This document shows positions 38,149 through 47,411 of a stretch of DNA of 64,000 nt, in pieces (the stretch's first letter is position 1; each line of letters starts with the position of its first letter). The notes below the pieces were generated by a model. The model was given only the letters and a program-made list of their open reading frames with translations. It was not told the origin of the DNA and ran no database searches. The DNA is from Thermoplasmatales archaeon. Lineage in GTDB: Archaea; Thermoplasmatota; Thermoplasmata; Thermoplasmatales; Thermoplasmataceae. Position numbers and translations under genes: made by a program. The stretch is from positions 1,287,966 through 1,351,965 of the forward strand of contig CP060531.1 in NCBI GenBank assembly GCA_016806715.1, given 5' to 3'.

Positions 38149-39063
38149 TCAGATCTCTCCGACTTTTTTCAGGACAACATAGGCAGCGCACAGGTCCTCT
38201 ATCCCTAACCCCATGGTCTTGAATATTGTCCTGTTGCCCAGACTGTACTCTCCCGGATTAGAAACAAACTTCCCCATGTCCACAAGCCTGAGATCACTTC
38301 TATTTAAGCCGGAGCCAATTATTTCCCCGGATTCAAGAAAAGCCTGGTCAATGTGTTCAACTATGACAGAGCTGCTAGCATTGATTACGTCTGGTCCAAC
38401 CTCAGAACGGTTCGGCAGGTTCCCTCCTGCAAGGTTTATATGGTAATGATCGGGAAGCATTGCAGAGCTGAAAAGTGGGGTTCTTGAAGTGGTTATGGTG
38501 GAAATTACATCAGAATTGCGCAAGGCTTCTGCAGGGTTGTCGACGCTGACAACATCCAGCCCAAGCTCCGCAGAGAACCTCTGTGCGAAAGCCCTGGACC
38601 TTTCAAGGTGCTGTGAGTATACAAACACTTTTCCAATTTCAAATGCAAATGCCATCCCTTTGAGTTGAGTTTGTGCCTGAAATCCAGATCCAAAGAGCCC
38701 GAAATTAATGCTCCTCTGTTTCAGGATCACTGACGAGACCATAGCTGGGAGTGCTCCAGTACGCATCTGCCCCAATATATTTGCGTCAATTATTGCGATT
38801 AGTTCCGGAGGGTCTATCTTGAAAACATTGACAACTGCCCTGAACCCGTTTCTGGACGATATATAAGATTTCAACCCTGCGACATTGTATTTTGGTGCAC
38901 TCGCAGGCATTGTATTCAATATGTGGGTGCCGGTTATGATCCTGTTCCTGGGGCTGGAAAAAGCATCTCCTCTCCCATAATCTGCTATAAAACTCTTTAG
39001 GGCAGGGATGAGGTCCTTCATCTCAAGGTTCTCTTGAACCTCTTTTTCTGTTAAGTATATCAT
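38149..39063 (-). CDS. Ornithine cyclodeaminase/mu-crystallin family dehydrogenase
   Basis: 304 residues. NAD-binding Rossmann segment GLFGSGFQAQTQLKGM (near 130) and the substrate region with MPASAP and GLKSYIS at the N-terminal half identify the family, which includes ornithine cyclodeaminase, alanine dehydrogenase and ketimine reductases. The archaeal Ala dehydrogenase (AF1665-like) is one option. An R-x-G-A-L-P-A-M-V-S-S-V dimer segment is also visible. Substrate unresolved. Confidence 0.8.
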   Translation of the reverse strand: MIYLTEKEVQENLEMKDLIPALKSFIADYGRGDAFSSPRNRIITGTHILNTMPASAPKYNVAGLKSYISSRNGFRAVVNVFKIDPPELIAIIDANILGQMRTGALPAMVSSVILKQRSINFGLFGSGFQAQTQLKGMAFAFEIGKVFVYSQHLERSRAFAQRFSAELGLDVVSVDNPAEALRNSDVISTITTSRTPLFSSAMLPDHYHINLAGGNLPNRSEVGPDVINASSSVIVEHIDQAFLESGEIIGSGLNRSDLRLVDMGKFVSNPGEYSLGNRTIFKTMGLGIEDLCAAYVVLKKVGEI

Positions 39064-39224
39064 GGATGAAGAATGTGAATGGGTAAAAATAGATTGCCCA
39101 AAGGCTCAGGTAACTAAAACCTGGCCTGTCCATATAAAGTGCAGATTACGCCTCTTGATTGTACAGTCATCTATCCTCCAAAATAGATGATAATAGTAAA
39201 ATAATAAATGGGAATGACAAGCGC

Positions 39225-39512
39225 ATGAAACCTTCAATAGAAACTTCCAAACTTGAGGATTATGTCAAGGGAAACAATTCATACTACCTGTACAGGGAAG
39301 ATGGGAAAATTGAGCTCCATTTTTCACCGGAATTCCCGGAAGCCGTTGCGCATCTTCCGGATGGAGAGCCGGTAGAACACATAATGTACGGGTACGAAAA
39401 GGAAGGGAGGATTTATTTCACGGCATTCAAGACAAAGAGCAGTTTTGGTGAGACCACAACTGAACTCGACGGGGAGGACGACCCTGTCATGGAATGGCTG
39501 AAATATATTTAG
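39225..39512 (+). CDS. Small unknown protein
   Basis: 95 residues from the ATG at 39225, mostly beta, acidic at the end (GEDDPVMEWLKYI). No motif or family recognised. It is convergent with the deoxyhypusine synthase gene, whose end lies 12 bases away. The upstream codons to 39159 are open but read through low-complexity AT-rich sequence, so I do not include them. Confidence 0.5.
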   Translation: MKPSIETSKLEDYVKGNNSYYLYREDGKIELHFSPEFPEAVAHLPDGEPVEHIMYGYEKEGRIYFTAFKTKSSFGETTTELDGEDDPVMEWLKYI

Positions 39513-39523
39513 AGTAAAGAACT

Positions 39524-40459
39524 TCAGTCAAGCAGCGAACCGATAAGGATTGGAAGGATAACAGTTATGTCTCCATACAGGTTTACAAATTCAGCGTCTT
39601 CCCTGATTTTTCTCCAGGAGATTGCTTCCTCTAGTTTTGCCCCTGAGAGTGATCCGTCGTATTCCTGGGCTGTCGTTACGTATACTGCAGAATCCAGGCC
39701 ACCGCGAAACTGGTTCCACCAGATAGTGTGGTGCTTTGATATGCCGCCGCCGAGCATTAGGGCGCCTGTCTTTTTTGCATCAAATACAACATCTGAAAGC
39801 AGGTGCTCGTCCTCAAGCAGGTTTATCTTGAAATCCCTGTGGGTTTCGTAAAAGGACCAGAACTGTGATCCTACCGATCCATCAGTCATTCCCGGAACAA
39901 AAACGGGTATATTGTTCCTGGCAGCGTTATAGAGAATTGAGGATTCGTCTTCAATCTTCAGGCCGATGCGCTTAAGTAACTCAGATCCGCTCCACTCTTT
40001 CTTCTCTTCATATAAGTCATTAAGAATAAACTGAATTTTCTCCTCTATGAGTTCGCCATAACTCTCGTCTGGAACAAAAACATTTCCTAGCCTGTTGATT
40101 CCGAGTTCTGCAAGCTTTCGATCGCTGAAGTCAAACGTGCCGGAATAGTATTTGCCAAATGTCCTCGCGACATCGTGATCCAGGGTTCCGGTTGTAGTTA
40201 TGATGACATCGACCATTTTTCTCTTCACAAGATCATTTATTATCCCCCTGGTGCCAGTAGAAATTATGTCTGCCGGGAATGAAAGGAATGTCGTGTTATC
40301 CTCGGTGAACATTTTTTTCAGAATGGAATAAGCTGTGAATATCTTTGCAGAAGTGAAGCCTCCTGACTCGGAGAACTGGTCAATCACATCCCTTAAGGTT
40401 GAATTCATGGATAGGTGCATGTCCCTTACAACGTCCTTAAGAAGGTCATTCTTTTCCAT
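39524..40459 (-). CDS. dys: Deoxyhypusine synthase
   Basis: Transfers the aminobutyl group of spermidine to a lysine of translation factor aIF5A, the first step of hypusine formation. 311 residues with the active-site lysine K242 in GGGISKHHTIWW, the NAD-binding ITTTGTLDHDVAR (about 87-99) and TAQEYDGSLSGA near the end. Its start lies 58 bases from the divergent gene at 40518. The aIF5A gene is outside this window. Confidence 0.93.
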   Translation of the reverse strand: MEKNDLLKDVVRDMHLSMNSTLRDVIDQFSESGGFTSAKIFTAYSILKKMFTEDNTTFLSFPADIISTGTRGIINDLVKRKMVDVIITTTGTLDHDVARTFGKYYSGTFDFSDRKLAELGINRLGNVFVPDESYGELIEEKIQFILNDLYEEKKEWSGSELLKRIGLKIEDESSILYNAARNNIPVFVPGMTDGSVGSQFWSFYETHRDFKINLLEDEHLLSDVVFDAKKTGALMLGGGISKHHTIWWNQFRGGLDSAVYVTTAQEYDGSLSGAKLEEAISWRKIREDAEFVNLYGDITVILPILIGSLLD

Positions 40460-40517
40460 GACTCATGATTACATCGCCAATGATAATCTTATTTATGGCG
40501 GAGAAACATATCGGGCG

Positions 40518-41006
40518 ATGAATGTACTGGACGCAGCGATCCTCTGGATCCATCTTTTCTCAGCTATCATCTTCATCGGTGGCTCTTTTTTTATATGGCT
40601 CGTCCTGTGGCCCTCCTCTTTCGATTTCAATCTAGACGAGAAAGAAAGAACCAGGGTCATAGGGAAAGTCGCAAAGCGTTTTGCGTGGTTCACGCACATA
40701 ACTCTCATAGTACTTGTTATTACGGGTTTGTACAACGTAACGTGGTATTTACCCAACATTTCCGATCTATTTACCACTCCGGCAGGACAGTTGCTGACAA
40801 TCAAGGCCATTACCGTGCTTGCAATGATTGTGATAATGTACGGAAACAACATATATCATGGCCGAAAGATTGTCAGGCTCGCATCTGAAGGGAAGTTGGA
40901 CGAAGTAAAGAAAATCAGAAAATTAACCCACAAAATTTCAACGCTTACGCTTGCACTCATGATATTAATAACAATTGAAGCCGTTGGGCTCCAATTCTTT
41001 AGTTAG
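40518..41006 (+). CDS. CopD-like/DUF-type four-helix membrane protein
   Basis: 162 residues from the ATG at 40518 (an earlier ATG in the same frame lies inside the divergent gene). Four transmembrane helices: LDAAILWIHLFSAIIFIGGS, the segment after HITLIVLVITGLYNV, TIKAITVLAMIVIMYGN and STLTLALMILITIEAVGL. Conserved H in the first and second helices (WIH, FTHIT) resembles copper-resistance CopD or cytochrome b561-like proteins. A TATA-like CTTATTTATGG lies about 30 bases upstream. Function uncertain. Confidence 0.65.
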   Translation: MNVLDAAILWIHLFSAIIFIGGSFFIWLVLWPSSFDFNLDEKERTRVIGKVAKRFAWFTHITLIVLVITGLYNVTWYLPNISDLFTTPAGQLLTIKAITVLAMIVIMYGNNIYHGRKIVRLASEGKLDEVKKIRKLTHKISTLTLALMILITIEAVGLQFFS

Positions 41007-41007
41007 A

Positions 41008-41571
41008 TTACCTGGCAGAAGCCGCTACTCTCTCTATCTCTTCCTTCTTGCTCACCGAGAAGGAACTGGCATCGTTCTTGGCGGCCAGCATTATCTCGTC
41101 CGCGAGGCAGTCCTCAATTGCCTTCTTATGCTTGAATGATGCATTTGTGGCGCCTATTGCAATGTTTCTGAGCGAAACATCCACTCTTCTGGAAGGTGAG
41201 ACATCTACAGCTTTGGGAACTGCAATTCCGCCATATTTCAGTCTTGTTACTTCCTCTCGCGGGGCTGAGTTCTCTATGGCATTGATGAGTATCTGTACAG
41301 GGTTCTGCTTGGTCTTATCTGCAATTTTTGCGAATGCCTCCGACAGGATGCGGTATGCGCTGTATTTCTTTCCAGTCCACTTTTCTGTGCGCATGAGCTT
41401 GTTAAGAAGCCGCTCTACCGTGTTTACATTCCTCTTGCCGGCAAAGTAATTTGAAAATCTCCCGCCCGTGTGCAGGTTCAGGTTTGAGGTTAGGTTGATA
41501 TATTTGGAAAGGCCCTGGTCGTGAATCTGGATTTCATTGATATCATACTGCCCGAGTAATTTTATTTCCAT
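41008..41571 (-). CDS. rps7: Ribosomal protein uS7
   Basis: Small-subunit protein that nucleates assembly of the head domain on 16S rRNA. 187 residues, with the archaeal N-terminal extension and core segments [40 protein letters not shown], and [20 protein letters not shown] with the following [13 protein letters not shown]. It directly follows rps12 (1-base overlap). The EF-2 gene usual next in the str operon is absent; a convergent membrane gene lies there. Confidence 0.95.
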   Translation of the reverse strand: MEIKLLGQYDINEIQIHDQGLSKYINLTSNLNLHTGGRFSNYFAGKRNVNTVERLLNKLMRTEKWTGKKYSAYRILSEAFAKIADKTKQNPVQILINAIENSAPREEVTRLKYGGIAVPKAVDVSPSRRVDVSLRNIAIGATNASFKHKKAIEDCLADEIMLAAKNDASSFSVSKKEEIERVAASAR

Positions 41572-41999
41572 TATCTCACCGTCTTCTCCTTTCTTCCCTT
41601 CACAAGTTCATGAAGCGATATGCCGTTTACCTTTACGACCTTGTATCTGACTCCAGGGATATCTCCCTTGCTTCTTCCCATTCTTCCCCTGATGCCTTCC
41701 ACGACGACCTCATCGTGTTCATCAATGTAATTTATGGCGCCGTCACCAGGCGCAAAAGCCGTTATTTGCCTGCCGTTTTTTATGAGCTGAAGCTTCACAC
41801 ACTTCCTTATGGCTGAGTTTGGCTGTTTTGCCTCAATACCAACTTTCTCTATTACAATTCCCTTGGCAGAGGGTGCACCCTCCAGCGGGTCGCTCTTTTT
41901 CTTAAGCTGTAGAACTCTCCTCTTGTAGTCACGGTCAGACCACCTGTATTTGTTTCTTTGCGAAACTAGCTTTGATCCTGCATTCTCTCCATTTGCCAA
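41571..41999 (-). CDS. rps12: Ribosomal protein uS12
   Basis: Decoding-centre protein of the small subunit, 142 residues. The conserved loop [19 protein letters not shown] and the C-terminal [20 protein letters not shown] are intact; archaeal N-terminus [25 protein letters not shown] six or so bases before the ATG is a good Shine-Dalgarno. A TATA box (TTTAAATTTAA) is about 25 bases further upstream. First gene of an rps12-rps7 operon. Confidence 0.96.
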   Translation of the reverse strand: MANGENAGSKLVSQRNKYRWSDRDYKRRVLQLKKKSDPLEGAPSAKGIVIEKVGIEAKQPNSAIRKCVKLQLIKNGRQITAFAPGDGAINYIDEHDEVVVEGIRGRMGRSKGDIPGVRYKVVKVNGISLHELVKGRKEKTVR

Positions 42000-42106
42000 T
42001 GTATCACCTTAATTTTTAGGTTAAATTTAAAGTAACTTCGGAATAAGGAGATTATATTTAATCTATTCTCTGGCAATATCCGGCAGCTTTCATTCTTGCA
42101 TACTTG

Positions 42107-43291
42107 CTACACTCTTCTGGTAACTATCTTGATAACATCGTTGTCCTTCAGCGGATAATCCTTTGATACAACCATTTTTGTTCTGCCGTTTATGGCACGG
42201 ATGAAACCCTCGCCTATTTCGGTGTGTACGCTGAACGCAAGATCCAGCGCATTTGATCCTTCGTGCATCAGGAAAGCATCTGGAAGAATATTTCCTTCCC
42301 TGTCACACCATTTTCCCTCATCGTAAACCGGGAAAACCACTATGTATCGAAGCAGGTTGTAAACAATTGACGATACAATACTCCCTATTCTTGATACGCC
42401 CGGGATGGCAAAAAATGCATTAATTCTCCGGAGCGCATCTTTCCGGGCTTCATTCAGGTCCGGGTTAATGGCTATTGGTGTATCCGCTGACCCTATCATT
42501 CCAGACGAAAGCGCCCTGGATATGGCCATTTCATACAAGCCTGATACAAGGAAATTGTTTTCAGCTATGCCGGACAATCCCTGCATTTCGCTGGGGAGAA
42601 CTTCGTCTGCTTTATTGCCCAGATGGACAATTGGCTTGATGTAGCGGAAAATTGCAGCTGCAAACGATACAAAATCCTCCTCCTTCCAGATGGATAGCTT
42701 TGCGGGAAAGACTTCCTTGAGGAGTATTGTCTCTATGTCCTTTTCTTTCAGGCCAAACGCTCCGACCTTTGGCATCAACCTGGATTCAATGCGTTCTCCT
42801 GTACTGTCAGCCTTCCTTGCAAATTTCTCCCAATCCCTTGATAACCGCGATGCAATCCAATTGACGAGCTCCTCATTTATGAATGAAATCTCATCCGAGG
42901 GATCCATACGCTCTGTGGAAGCGTTTCCGTCTGCGGTGGTTTTTCCAGACGCATCATAGACATGGATTATGGCGTCAACGTCCCTGATGTTGTCGAGGAA
43001 TTCATTTCCCATGCCTTTTCCCTCGCTCGCGCCCGGGATCAACCCTGGTACGTCTATGATCTCAACAGGTATCATGCGTATTCCGTTTATGCATGTGCCT
43101 TCTTTCGGGTTGCATTTGTGCCCCAGTTCAACTTCGGGGCACCCATGCTCTATGAACGTTACCCCTAGATTAGGTTTTACGGTAGTAAAGGGGTAATTTC
43201 CTATCTCTGCCTGTGTTTTGGTTATTGCGGAAAAAATTGTGGATTTGCCTACGTTCGGTTTGCCCACAAGTCCTATCTTTATTCTCTTCAT
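42107..43291 (-). CDS. Obg/YchF-type GTP-binding protein
   Basis: P-loop GTPase of 394 residues: G1 GLVGKPNVGKSTIF (residues 7-20), G3 IIDVPGLIPGASEGKGMGN, G4-like HLGNKADEV, and a C-terminal TGS domain ending KDNDVIKIVTRR. The layout matches the archaeal branch of the YchF/Ola1-like family (MJ1332-type), which bind ribosomes. It is followed by the UPF0179 gene upstream on the same strand (9-base gap), suggesting one transcript with the G1P dehydrogenase. Confidence 0.88.
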   Translation of the reverse strand: MKRIKIGLVGKPNVGKSTIFSAITKTQAEIGNYPFTTVKPNLGVTFIEHGCPEVELGHKCNPKEGTCINGIRMIPVEIIDVPGLIPGASEGKGMGNEFLDNIRDVDAIIHVYDASGKTTADGNASTERMDPSDEISFINEELVNWIASRLSRDWEKFARKADSTGERIESRLMPKVGAFGLKEKDIETILLKEVFPAKLSIWKEEDFVSFAAAIFRYIKPIVHLGNKADEVLPSEMQGLSGIAENNFLVSGLYEMAISRALSSGMIGSADTPIAINPDLNEARKDALRRINAFFAIPGVSRIGSIVSSIVYNLLRYIVVFPVYDEGKWCDREGNILPDAFLMHEGSNALDLAFSVHTEIGEGFIRAINGRTKMVVSKDYPLKDNDVIKIVTRRV

Positions 43292-43300
43292 GTTCCTGCA

Positions 43301-43747
43301 TCAATGGAGAGTTATGGCCACTTTCCTGAGGTCATATCCTTTCGGGCATTCTACCTTGCCCTCGATCTTCTCAACGATGGCTTTTGTCCCTTCTCTCATG
43401 TGAATCAGGTTGCATGTTTCAATGTTAGGGCATGCATAGTTGTCGCAACCTATAGAGGATAATGTAACTGTAGACCCTTCCTGAAGCCGTTTTCCATGCT
43501 GTATGTGAGCATAGTTCTGTACATCTTCAACCTCAATGGTTGAAACTTTGTCAGTATCGAAAACAAAACACGGGTTAACCTTGTCCCTGACCTTGGTTAT
43601 CCTGTATTTCTTTCCAGGTTCCAGATTGAAGCAAACATTCTTTATTCTGCACTCCGCACAGCCAACAAGTGGCGTAACGAAAGTGAATTCCAGACCTTCC
43701 TTTGCAAGGTCGACTCCTATGAGTGATATCTTCGCCGTTTTTTTCAC
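43301..43747 (-). CDS. UPF0179 family protein
   Basis: Conserved archaeal protein of unknown function, 148 residues from a GTG at 43747, just after the stop of the upstream gene (starts further upstream would overlap that gene by 65 bases). Four or more Cys pairs (LVGCAECRIKNVC, GCDNYACPNIETC) suggest a zinc or iron-sulfur site, as usual for the family. C-terminal half reads VECPKGYDLRKVAITLH. Lies between egsA and the YchF-like gene in one strand. Confidence 0.8.
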   Translation of the reverse strand: MKKTAKISLIGVDLAKEGLEFTFVTPLVGCAECRIKNVCFNLEPGKKYRITKVRDKVNPCFVFDTDKVSTIEVEDVQNYAHIQHGKRLQEGSTVTLSSIGCDNYACPNIETCNLIHMREGTKAIVEKIEGKVECPKGYDLRKVAITLH

Positions 43748-43751
43748 CTTT

Positions 43752-44810
43752 TTAAATGATTCCTGCGATCTCCAGTGTCCTTTCAGCGGCATCGTAACTG
43801 AGGTCGCTCTCTCCAAGTATTGTATACCTCTCCTTCCGCACGCTATGGGCAGTCATCAGAGACTTTATTGCTATTGATCTTGAAATGCCATAGGTCTTAG
43901 CACTGAGGCTTATGCCTATTTTTTCGTAGGTTTTAACGAGTTTTTTCCATTCTCCGCCATGCAGATACATGGCAACAACTGAACCCATTGCCACCTGTTC
44001 ACCATGAATTGAGTTTCCAGAACCGTAGAGTTCAAGCGCGTGAGCAAACATATGTTCGCTACCGCTTGCGGGCCTGGACGATGACGCAATGGCCATTGCA
44101 GTACCGGAGGCCAGTATCTGTTTTGTAACGAGCCAGACAGATTCCTCTACTCCGGGGAGTATCATGTGTGCTTTTTCTATAAGTTCCCTTGATGCGTATT
44201 CTGATATCGCAGCCGCGCTGGAACTGAATTCCTCTCCCTTAAGCCTGTTTGCAAGCTGCCAGTCAAGAAGAGCAGTTATGTTGGAAATGACATCCGCAGC
44301 ACCTGCAGCAAGAAATCTGAATGGAGCCTTAACCATCACTGAAGTGTCCGCAATTATGGCAACCGGCATAACAGCCTCTACAGATGCCACAGACCCTGAG
44401 CCCTTTATTGAAGCTCTTGGAGACGCTATTCCATCGTGGCTGGCAGAGGTTGGAACGCTGACGAGTGGAATGTCAAAGTCGAACGCGGATTTCTTAGCGA
44501 GATCTATCTTCGTTCCCCCGCCGATTCCGACGACTATGCCGGCCTTTGTTTCCCTGATGAATGAATTAACCTTCTCAAGGTTCTCCATGTTTGCTTCGCC
44601 GGTTTTAAGCGTAAAGACTTCAAACTTGGAATCCCGCAGTATATCCTCTGCTTTCCTGCCGGCGATATCAAATGTATTGTTACCAGTGACTATTGCGATG
44701 GAACCCGTTCGGAGGTTCTTTTTTATTACCCCGGTTATGTTTTCTATTGCATTATGCCCAACGAATATGTCTCTGGGGAAATGCATTGTCCGTATTTTTT
44801 CGAATTCCAT
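43752..44810 (-). CDS. egsA: sn-Glycerol-1-phosphate dehydrogenase
   Basis: Reduces dihydroxyacetone phosphate to sn-glycerol-1-phosphate, the archaeal lipid backbone. 352 residues from the ATG at 44810: a TATA box GAGATATAAA (44831-44840) lies about 25 bases upstream, so the transcript is probably leaderless and the ATG at 44822 would be at or before the start site. Dinucleotide motif GIGGGTKIDLAK, then PTSASHDGIASPRASI, and the metal-binding HMFAHALE and SIHGEQVAMG segments. Confirms an archaeal host. Confidence 0.93.
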   Translation of the reverse strand: MEFEKIRTMHFPRDIFVGHNAIENITGVIKKNLRTGSIAIVTGNNTFDIAGRKAEDILRDSKFEVFTLKTGEANMENLEKVNSFIRETKAGIVVGIGGGTKIDLAKKSAFDFDIPLVSVPTSASHDGIASPRASIKGSGSVASVEAVMPVAIIADTSVMVKAPFRFLAAGAADVISNITALLDWQLANRLKGEEFSSSAAAISEYASRELIEKAHMILPGVEESVWLVTKQILASGTAMAIASSSRPASGSEHMFAHALELYGSGNSIHGEQVAMGSVVAMYLHGGEWKKLVKTYEKIGISLSAKTYGISRSIAIKSLMTAHSVRKERYTILGESDLSYDAAERTLEIAGII

Positions 44811-44878
44811 TGCACGTATCATAATATTGAGAGATATAAACCTTAACCAGCCATCAAGCCAATTTCAATTTTGCCCTC

Positions 44879-45712
44879 TCATTTCCGGAAAAGTCCAGTT
44901 GCCATGTCTTTGTTCGCTGAATGGGCAATTTCAGTAGAGGTAAGGGCAATTGCGCCGACCGCCACATCGCCGAACCTGAATATCTCATCGTCCATTATTC
45001 TCTGCAGCGGTTCCTTTCCCATCCTCGCATATATGCTGAAGCACAGCTGTCTCCTGATGATTTCCTCACCGATCCCGGTTGCGACAACTGCCCCCTTATC
45101 TCCTGCAAATATTCCGGATCCGGGTATGGGGCAGTCTCCAACTCTTCCACGCATCATCGGAGATGACCCTCCGGTGGAAACGGCAGCGGCAAACCTGCCG
45201 TTGATCCTTGCAACCGCTCCAACGGTGTCATGAGTTTTATCGGAAATGGACAACAGGAAAAGTTCTCTTCTCATATCTGCATCAGGATTTGCCTTAAGTT
45301 CCTGTATAACTTTACCAAGTCTTGTCCTTGCTTTCTCCGTGGATGGGTCATAGTCTTCATGTCCCATCATTCGCGCGAATCTTGTCGCCCCGTCTCCGGC
45401 TATGATCACATGGGGTGACTTTTCCATTACTTCTCTTGCAACAATTATTGGATTCCTTACCCTTTCTATTGATATTACTGCCCCGAATTTTCCTGGAACC
45501 ATAACAGATGCGTCCATCTGTATGGTGCCGTCTATTCTCATTACGGACCCAGTACCAGCATTGAACGTTTCATCATCCTCCATCATGCTTACTGCCCTTA
45601 CCACTGAATCAAGGGAATCTACAGAGATCGCACTGCTGGCAAAGCCATTAAGCTTGCTGTTCAGTACGGAATCAGAGCCAACGCCGCCGTGAAGGAGAAT
45701 TACGTCATTCAT
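44879..45712 (-). CDS. Isoaspartyl peptidase/L-asparaginase (Ntn hydrolase)
   Basis: Plant-type asparaginase of 277 residues, self-cleaved before T163 (KTHDTVGAVAR) to give the N-terminal nucleophile. Other signatures are FNAGTGSVMRIDGTIQMDAS and STGGSSPMMRGRVGDCPIPGSG. It hydrolyses isoaspartyl dipeptides or asparagine and may repair or recycle damaged protein. It is divergent from moaC with a 97-base gap. Confidence 0.9.
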   Translation of the reverse strand: MNDVILLHGGVGSDSVLNSKLNGFASSAISVDSLDSVVRAVSMMEDDETFNAGTGSVMRIDGTIQMDASVMVPGKFGAVISIERVRNPIIVAREVMEKSPHVIIAGDGATRFARMMGHEDYDPSTEKARTRLGKVIQELKANPDADMRRELFLLSISDKTHDTVGAVARINGRFAAAVSTGGSSPMMRGRVGDCPIPGSGIFAGDKGAVVATGIGEEIIRRQLCFSIYARMGKEPLQRIMDDEIFRFGDVAVGAIALTSTEIAHSANKDMATGLFRK

Positions 45713-45809
45713 GGAAAAGGAATCGTACGGAATGATTAAGTTTTAGGGGTCACCCTGTTTGCAAATTTATCTCCGTAACGTATTTATCCAGTTCCAGATA
45801 TGACCAATC

Positions 45810-46262
45810 ATGATAGACATTTCTTCCAAGGATGTAGTTGCAAGGACCGCAACTGCATCAGGCGAGATTAGGCTGAAAAAATCAACTATAAGTGCCATCA
45901 AAAGCGGGGAAACCAAAAAGGGGAACGTGATCGAGACTGCAAGAGTAGCAGGGATGCAGGCTGCCAAGAGGACCTGGGACCTGATCCCATATTGCCATCA
46001 GATACCCATATCATCGGTTAATCTCGAATTCAGCCTAAAAGAAGAGTCTGTAAGCGTTATGTGTTCTGTCAAGGCAGTATACAAGACGGGAGTGGAGATT
46101 GAAGCCATTACGGGAGTCCAGATAGCACTGCTTACGATCTGGGATATGGTAAAATATCTCGAAAAGGATGAAAACGGACAATATCCCGGTACAGTGATAC
46201 AGTCTGTAAAAGTGGATAGCAAGATGAAGGCGAAAGTGAATGCATCACCCGACAGACAATAA
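45810..46262 (+). CDS. moaC: Cyclic pyranopterin monophosphate synthase accessory protein MoaC
   Basis: Second enzyme of molybdenum cofactor synthesis, working after MoaA to make cyclic pyranopterin phosphate. 150 residues: AKRTWDLIPYCHQIPISSV and TGVEIEAITGVQIALLTIWD match MoaC active-site segments, ending YPGTVIQSVKVDSKMK. A TATA box CGTATTTATCC sits about 25 bases before the ATG, so the mRNA is probably leaderless. The next gene starts inside its 3' end (23-base overlap). Confidence 0.95.
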   Translation: MIDISSKDVVARTATASGEIRLKKSTISAIKSGETKKGNVIETARVAGMQAAKRTWDLIPYCHQIPISSVNLEFSLKEESVSVMCSVKAVYKTGVEIEAITGVQIALLTIWDMVKYLEKDENGQYPGTVIQSVKVDSKMKAKVNASPDRQ

Positions 46263-46719
46263 ATATAATCTCAGATTCCTCGTCATAACCGTTTCCGATA
46301 AACGGACTGAAGAAACAGACGAGTCAGGCAAAATTATGAGGAACCTGATAAAAGACGCAGGCAGGATAGTCAGTGGTTATATCATTCCGAACAGCAGCGA
46401 GCGCATAATTCGTGTGGTAGAGGAGGAAATTAACACTGCGGACGTTTTTATATTCATAGGGGGAACAGGACTTGGGAAAAAGGATTATACCTCGAGAACG
46501 TTGAGGAAAATATCTGAGAAAGAAGTTCCGGGGTTTGGGGAGATTTTCCGCTCTAGAAGTGCATCTGGAGAAATTCATTCTGTATTGTCTGATTCTTCAA
46601 TGTTTGTAATCCGCGGAAAGATAGTATTCAGTATTCCCGGATCTGGAGATGCACAGAGAATTGCTTTTGACATAATTAATGACATAGTCGACCATGCTTA
46701 TCATGAAATCATGAGGTAA
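46240..46719 (+). CDS. moaB: Molybdopterin adenylyltransferase-like MoaB/MogA
   Basis: 159-residue MoaB/MogA-type protein, which activates molybdopterin with ATP before metal insertion. Conserved segments: LVITVSDKRTEETDESG, FIGGTGLGKKDYTSRTL (GGTG loop) and FSIPGSGDAQRIAFD. It overlaps moaC, so the two are translated together. Confidence 0.92.
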   Translation: MHHPTDNKYNLRFLVITVSDKRTEETDESGKIMRNLIKDAGRIVSGYIIPNSSERIIRVVEEEINTADVFIFIGGTGLGKKDYTSRTLRKISEKEVPGFGEIFRSRSASGEIHSVLSDSSMFVIRGKIVFSIPGSGDAQRIAFDIINDIVDHAYHEIMR

Positions 46720-46868
46720 GTTGCAGTTCATCCCCTCTTAACACAGTTAGAATCTGTTTCTCTACTACTTTGCGGAGAAGGGCTATATTTGCGCATTTTG
46801 TTGTTATACAGATGATAATAAATCAACATTAGGAACGGATAATAAAGTGAACACTCCGTTTAAGCAAA

Positions 46869-47411
46869 TCACGATAACTTTAGTCTTTCAACATCTGAAG
46901 GGAAATTGACATTTTCGAAACATCTCTCGTCTTCCCTTCCATAATCCATGGCAATTCCAAATTCCTTTACAAAGTCCCGCAGCGATTTTCCACCTCCGGT
47001 AGCATAAGCTTCGAGATTTTTTGAGTCCCTTTCTGCATATATGCAATGAAGCGTTTGCAGAACAGCATCCCTGGATATGGGACACAGGGTTTTTCCCTTA
47101 AACTCGATCAGCATTCTTGAAACTAAGGGTATGCAGATAAAGGGCATGTCTCCGCCAAACGCAAAAATATTCCCGAACTTCCTGACTGCTAGTATAAGAG
47201 AAGCAAGTATTGTTCCGTCAGACTCGTCGGTAATAATTCTTCCGTAATCTGATTTCAGCCCAGGATCCTTGGAAAATATTATTACTTCTTCAAATAAATA
47301 GGATTCAACAAGTTTCTTGGCGATACCCTCCGTCATTCCATAACCATTTACCTGAACACTGTGTTTCCCGGGGAAGCGTTCACTCTTCTTCACGAATATA
47401 ACTGCCCTCAT
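46869..47411 (-). CDS. mobA: MobA-like molybdenum cofactor nucleotidyltransferase
   Basis: 180 residues of the GT-A/nucleotidyltransferase fold that adds GMP or CMP to Mo-molybdopterin. The FAFGGDMPFI segment has the metal-binding GGDMP motif. N-terminal loop (AVIFVKKSERFPGKH) is a diverged form of the usual LAGGxSxRxGxxK, so substrate use is not certain. I choose the ATG at 47411; it overlaps the moeB stop as ATGA. Confidence 0.72.
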   Translation of the reverse strand: MRAVIFVKKSERFPGKHSVQVNGYGMTEGIAKKLVESYLFEEVIIFSKDPGLKSDYGRIITDESDGTILASLILAVRKFGNIFAFGGDMPFICIPLVSRMLIEFKGKTLCPISRDAVLQTLHCIYAERDSKNLEAYATGGGKSLRDFVKEFGIAMDYGREDERCFENVNFPSDVERLKLS

